The notes under the pieces were generated by a model, which worked only from the letters and a program-made list of their open reading frames with translations, was not told where the DNA came from and ran no database searches. Below, piece by piece: positions 32,882-34,185 of a DNA stretch of 34,185 nt; position 1 is the stretch's first letter; every line of letters starts with the position of its first letter. The position numbers and the translations under genes are program-made. Origin of the DNA: an uncultured Bacilli bacterium (GTDB lineage: Bacteria > Bacillota_I > Bacilli_A > RFN20 > CAG-631). Where the stretch lies: assembly GCA_947626825.1 (NCBI GenBank), contig CANQTM010000018.1, positions 1 to 34,185 on the forward strand, in the 5' to 3' direction.

Positions 32882-33430
32882 CTATTTGATATATTTAGGA
32901 TTGATAACTCCAACACATGGTAAATTACGATATGATTCATTATAATCAAGACCATATCCAATAACAAATTTATCATCTATTTCAAAACCAACATATTTTG
33001 GTTCAATATTTGTTTGACGTCTTTTCTTTTTATCAAGTAATGTACAAACATTAACTGAACTACATTTATTTGTATTAAAATAAGCAAATAACTCTTTACA
33101 AGTTAAACCTGTATCAACAATATCTTCCACAATTAAAATATCACGATTTGCTATTTCAAAATTCATAAATTTAGAAATCTTGACATTACCAATAGTCATA
33201 GTAGTATTGCCAATATAACTTGAGGCTTTAATAAATTCAATACGACAATCAATTGTGACATATTTCATAAGTTCTGTAAAAAAGAACACAGCACCTTTTA
33301 AAGTACAAACTAAAGTCAAAGCTTTATTTTCATAATCTTTGTTAATTTGCTTAGCGATTTCTTGTGCACGAGCAATAATTTGTTTTTCATCATAAAGAAT
33401 TTCCGACATTATATCTTTTGGATAATCCAT
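32882..33430 (-). CDS. hpt: Hypoxanthine phosphoribosyltransferase
   Basis: A 182-residue enzyme that salvages hypoxanthine (often guanine too) to IMP/GMP with PRPP. The ATG at 33430 follows GGGAGG closely; the upstream in-frame start at 33454 is inside the hairpin region and is rejected. The PRPP-binding motif ILIVEDIVDTGLT (98-110) is canonical, and the pyrophosphate-loop LKGA (44-47), SSYIGNTT (70-77) and the C-terminal FVIGYGLDYNESYRNLP are typical of Hpt. In many Firmicutes hpt is next to tilS and ftsH; here it leads purB and purA instead. An extended -10 promoter lies at 33461-33469, inside an inverted repeat that also looks like the terminator of the preceding surface-protein gene. Confidence 0.95.
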   Translation of the reverse strand: MDYPKDIMSEILYDEKQIIARAQEIAKQINKDYENKALTLVCTLKGAVFFFTELMKYVTIDCRIEFIKASSYIGNTTMTIGNVKISKFMNFEIANRDILIVEDIVDTGLTCKELFAYFNTNKCSSVNVCTLLDKKKRRQTNIEPKYVGFEIDDKFVIGYGLDYNESYRNLPCVGVINPKYIK

Positions 33431-33446
33431 AGTTGCCTCCCGTAAC

Positions 33447-33485
33447 AAAAACACGTTAATATCATAACATAATCAACGTGTTTTT
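33447..33485 (-). terminator. Inverted repeat: surface-protein terminator around the hpt promoter
   Basis: An 11-bp stem, 33447-33457 (core ACACGTT) with 33475-33485 (core AACGTGT), encloses a 17-base loop. On the minus strand it ends in GTGTTTTTG, so it can terminate the leucine-rich-repeat gene that ends at 33532. The hpt -10 box lies in the loop, so an operator role is the alternative. Confidence 0.6.
33461..33469 (-). promoter_or_regulatory. Extended -10 promoter of the hpt-purB-purA unit
   Basis: On the minus strand TGT followed by TATGAT (33466-33461). No good -35 box is seen; TTTAAA stands 17 bases upstream. The predicted start point falls at about 33455, inside the left arm of the inverted repeat. 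No purine riboswitch sequence was recognised in this short leader. Confidence 0.5.
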
Positions 33486-33531
33486 TAAAGTTTTTATTTT
33501 AAAAGATTTCTAAGGCTTGCTCATAAAGAAA

Positions 33532-34185
33532 CTATGCTTTACCAGGTACTGGTTTACCATTTGAATCATAATGCCATTGGCCATTCCAATATACTAGCCT
33601 ATTACTTGAATTCCAATTACTATACCAACCACTTGGTTTACTACTTGCTTCGCAATAAATTACTAATGAATAACATCCTGAGAATGCATGATTTCCTATA
33701 TTTGTAACACTATTTGGGATTTCTATACTTTCCAATGAACTACATTTTGAGAATGCAGCATATCCTATACTTGTTACACTATTTGGTATTACTATACTTT
33801 CTAATGAACTACATTCATAGAATGCATATTCACCTATACTATTACCACCAGTGATTATTACCTCTTTCAATGTTGTTGGTACATAATTTGAGTTATCAAA
33901 ATAACTACTTGCTCCAAAATAATATCCTAAATATGCAATATTTGTATCAGATAAAATTAAATTTTCTAATGAACTACATCCTAAGAATGCATCTTTTCCT
34001 ATACTTGTAACACTACTTGGTATTTCTATTCTTTCTAATGAACTACATCCTGAGAATGCATATTTTCCTATACTTGTAACACTATAAATTGTTCCATTTA
34101 TTTGTATTGTATTTGGTATTTCTATTGTTGTTTCATTTCCTACATATCTTGTTAATATTGCATTACCATCTTGTATTACATATTG
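33532..34185 (-). CDS. BspA-like leucine-rich-repeat surface protein (5' end outside window)
   Basis: The frame is open from the right edge to the TAA-side end at 33532: 217 residues of the C-terminal part, with no start in view (an apparent TTG start at 33870 is internal). It contains LRR_5/BspA-type repeats of 23 residues with the pattern SVTSIGxxAFxxCSSLExIxIP, at least five copies, one of them interrupted by a longer spacer (DTNIAYLGYYFGASSYFD). The last 25 residues (LVYWNGQWHYDSNGKPVPG) are a Trp-rich tail that ends the protein without a sortase motif, so anchoring must use the unseen part, or the protein is secreted. BspA proteins bind host or bacterial surfaces in some gut and oral species. 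It is probably host-contact related, by inference. Confidence 0.85.
   Translation of the reverse strand, partial: QYVIQDGNAILTRYVGNETTIEIPNTIQINGTIYSVTSIGKYAFSGCSSLERIEIPSSVTSIGKDAFLGCSSLENLILSDTNIAYLGYYFGASSYFDNSNYVPTTLKEVIITGGNSIGEYAFYECSSLESIVIPNSVTSIGYAAFSKCSSLESIEIPNSVTNIGNHAFSGCYSLVIYCEASSKPSGWYSNWNSSNRLVYWNGQWHYDSNGKPVPGKA
33695..34070. repeat. 69-bp leucine-rich-repeat coding units
   Basis: The plus-strand sequence CCTATACTTGTAACACTA or close variants recurs at about 33695, 33764, 33998 and 34067. Steps of 69 bp match the 23-residue protein repeat. Such near-identical units can recombine and change the repeat number. Confidence 0.8.

Noticed and set aside
33431-33531. Purine riboswitch before hpt
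   Set aside because: The leader is too short and lacks the recognisable conserved loops; only an inverted repeat is seen.
33532-33870. A complete 112-residue protein starting at the TTG at 33870
   Set aside because: The frame stays open without a stop to the window edge and the repeats continue upstream, so this is only the end of a longer gene.
33695-34070. Regular repeats as a CRISPR array
   Set aside because: The repeats encode in-frame 23-residue leucine-rich units, with no unique spacers and no cas genes.
1-34185. Mycoplasma-type code with TGA as Trp
   Set aside because: TGA ends at least two full-length genes, RF2 is present, and Trp codons read are TGG.

Overview
This is a 34 kb chromosomal stretch of a very AT-rich, low-GC Gram-positive bacterium. 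I judge it to be an uncultured, host-associated member of the Bacilli (Erysipelotrichales / RF39 / Acholeplasma-like surroundings), from gene content and base composition only. It is not a code-4 mollicute. TGA ends real genes (the P-type ATPase at 3904-3906, the FAD dehydrogenase at 28877-28879), and release factor 2 is present with its autoregulatory in-frame TGA and +1 frameshift. No rRNA, tRNA or CRISPR array was seen. No gene-free gap exceeds 300 bases; the largest are 2145-2413, 12172-12396 and 25613-25827, and all are described.

Left region (1-6600). An ECF sigma factor gene is followed at once by a membrane-anchored serpin with a short cytoplasmic N-terminus, a layout that recalls a sigma factor with a membrane-spanning anti-sigma partner. 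Next comes an AbiEi/AbiEii type IV toxin-antitoxin pair with a clear promoter and a duplicated palindromic operator. It lies between a decayed, internally deleted copy of the 3' end of a calcium P-type ATPase gene (2138-2270) and the intact ATPase gene (3904-6513). The toxin-antitoxin module therefore appears to have entered an older serpin/ATPase convergent junction.

Middle region (6600-19411). Two paralogous MacB-type ABC transporters (fused ATPase and permease) form one operon. A stand-alone GltD-like flavoprotein, a small membrane protein, a GH26-like glycosidase with no signal peptide, a spermidine-synthase-like methyltransferase fold and a purine permease of the NCS2/AzgA type follow. 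AsnA (aspartate-ammonia ligase) has its own promoter.

Housekeeping region (19471-33430). The leftward secA-prfB-yitT-folD-orphan unit is divergent from a rightward fba-cysQ-membrane protein unit. A second leftward unit is hpt-purB-purA-FAD dehydrogenase-mgsA. Hpt, PurA and PurB with the NCS2 permease give a complete route from imported hypoxanthine to AMP. FolD carries unusual residues at conserved catalytic positions. The right edge holds the 3' part of a BspA-like leucine-rich-repeat surface protein.

The best candidates for something undescribed are the ECF sigma/membrane-serpin pair and the ATPase-end duplication around the AbiE module.
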